Shown here: piece after piece, positions 63,256 to 64,000 of the stretch | Layout: each line of letters begins with the position of its first letter | Numbering within the stretch: position 1 is the stretch's first letter | Origin: an uncultured Parabacteroides sp. | Lineage (GTDB): Bacteria > Bacteroidota > Bacteroidia > Bacteroidales > Tannerellaceae | Direction: 5' to 3' | Length of the DNA stretch: 64,000 nucleotides | NCBI RefSeq assembly: GCF_905196875.1 | Contig: NZ_CAJJWO010000004.1 | Span: 62,001-126,000, forward strand | The notes under the pieces: model-generated | What the model was told of the DNA's origin: nothing | The model's database searches: none | What the model saw: the letters and a program-made list of their open reading frames with translations, nothing else | Made by a program: the position numbers and the translations under genes

Positions 63256-63302
63256 AAAAAGGTGTATCAAAATAGCCAATGCTATCAGATACACCTTTTA
63301 TT
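63256..63302. terminator. Bidirectional terminator between porW and uxaC
   Basis: AAAAGGTGTATC and GATACACCTTTT form a 12-bp stem with A/T runs on both sides. It can serve both convergent genes. Confidence 0.85.
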
Positions 63303-63322
63303 ATGCTAAAAACTACCAATGG

Positions 63323-64000
63323 TCAAAATCCGAAATACTGCTTTGCATTATTGTAGCTGATATCTTCTACCATCTTACCGATGAAAGGCAGTTCGGAAGC
63401 CGGCAGTTCTCCGTTTTCCACCTCTTTACCCAACATATTGCAAAGGATGCGGCGGAAGTATTCATGACGCGGATACGACAGGAAACTGCGTGAGTCGGTC
63501 AGCATACCAACAAAGCGGCTCAATAATCCCAGGTCGGAGAGCGTGTTCATCTGGTCTTCCATGCCATGGATCTGATCCAGGAACCACCAACCGGCGCCGT
63601 ATTGCATTTTGCCCGGCAGCGAACCGTCGTTGAAGCTATACGCCGTTGTCATCATCACGGCACTATCTTTCGGGTTCAGGTTGTAGAAGATTGTTTTCGT
63701 CAACAGACCTTCTGATTCCAGACGGCTGAGGAAGCGGATCATCGGTTCTGCTATTTCAAGGTCTCCGATCGCGTCATAACCCGTATCCGGCCCCAGTTTC
63801 TTAAACATGCGGGCGTTGTTGTTGCGGGTCGGGCCGATATGGAACTGTTGTGCCCAGTTGCTGCGGGCATCCATAACAGCCAGTTCGTAAAGCATGGCGG
63901 AACGGAACTTATCTATTTCTTCGCCTGTCAACGCCTTATTCATACGGGCTTTCATAAAGATGGCCTCTATTTCCGCATTTGTATAAGGTGTTGCATAGAA
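63323..64000 (-). CDS. uxaC: Glucuronate isomerase, 3' part
   Basis: The frame is open through the window edge, so only the C-terminal 225 residues are present; the ATG at 63955 is internal. Motifs of UxaC are clear: AQQFHIGPTRNNNARMFKKLGPDTG, KTIFYNLNPKDSAVMMTTAY, QYGAGWWFLDQ and GMLTDSRSFLSYPRHEYFRRI. The enzyme isomerises D-glucuronate and D-galacturonate to their ketose forms in uronate catabolism. It converges on porW across a shared terminator. Confidence 0.95.
   Translation of the reverse strand, partial: FYATPYTNAEIEAIFMKARMNKALTGEEIDKFRSAMLYELAVMDARSNWAQQFHIGPTRNNNARMFKKLGPDTGYDAIGDLEIAEPMIRFLSRLESEGLLTKTIFYNLNPKDSAVMMTTAYSFNDGSLPGKMQYGAGWWFLDQIHGMEDQMNTLSDLGLLSRFVGMLTDSRSFLSYPRHEYFRRILCNMLGKEVENGELPASELPFIGKMVEDISYNNAKQYFGF

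Noticed and set aside
1..64000. Integrative element or transposon
   Set aside because: No integrase, transposase, relaxase or terminal repeats were found in the window.

Overview
The window looks like a chromosomal segment of a gut-type Bacteroidales bacterium (Bacteroides or Parabacteroides). The evidence is four SusC/SusD pairs, three ECF sigma factors, four FecR-type anti-sigma factors, promoters with the Bacteroidetes -7 element TAnnTTTG, and a PorW/SprE lipoprotein of type IX secretion. The genus is not proven from sequence alone. I saw no tRNA, rRNA, CRISPR array, transposase or integrase.

Layout. 1-4.0 kb is housekeeping: the 3' end of a uridine-kinase-type gene converges on a minus-strand operon (flippase, M20 deacylase, ribF). 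4.1-9.4 kb holds a large secreted protein, an ECF sigma factor, a GNAT acetyltransferase and an amidohydrolase broken by an in-frame TAG. 9.5-24.5 kb is PUL1 (plus strand): fecR, susC, susD, beta-helix protein, GH50-like clan GH-A enzyme, DUF5107/TPR protein, and a GH31 enzyme with its own promoter. 24.6-34.3 kb is PUL2 (minus strand, converging on PUL1): fecR, susC, susD, GH16, a degraded DUF4832-like remnant, GH89. 34.5-43.4 kb is PUL3 (plus): sigma, fecR, susC, susD, GH97. 43.6-50.3 kb is PUL4 (plus): sigma, fecR, susC, susD. 50.4-57 kb is an unusual operon: rhamnose mutarotase, corrinoid protein, MtaA-like methyltransferase, MetH-activation-like protein, RhaT-like permease, a second UroD-fold methyltransferase and a GH29 fucosidase. 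57-64 kb returns to housekeeping: aroA, a small membrane-anchored protein, a metal ABC permease, porW and the 3' part of uxaC.

How the genes work together. Each PUL has the trans-envelope logic of SusC with an STN domain signalling to FecR and an ECF sigma factor. PUL1 and PUL2 share nearly identical regulatory DNA and SusC N-termini in inverted orientation. They look like a duplicated control cassette attached to different enzyme sets.

Two observations stand out. The fecR-susC intergenic regions of PUL1-3 contain hairpins with the same TTGCCG hexaloop (CGGCAA on the other strand). In PUL2 the antisense strand also carries a consensus -7 element and a textbook terminator, so it predicts an antisense RNA of about 91 nt. 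PUL3 has a similar, weaker arrangement, and PUL1 looks degraded. Second, the 50.4-57 kb operon joins deoxysugar handling to a complete-looking corrinoid methyl-transfer module. This suggests B12-dependent O-demethylation of a methylated deoxysugar, an inference not proven here.

Limits: family assignments come from reading motifs, without searches. Promoter, terminator and ncRNA calls are pattern-based. No gene-free stretch exceeds about 250 bases.
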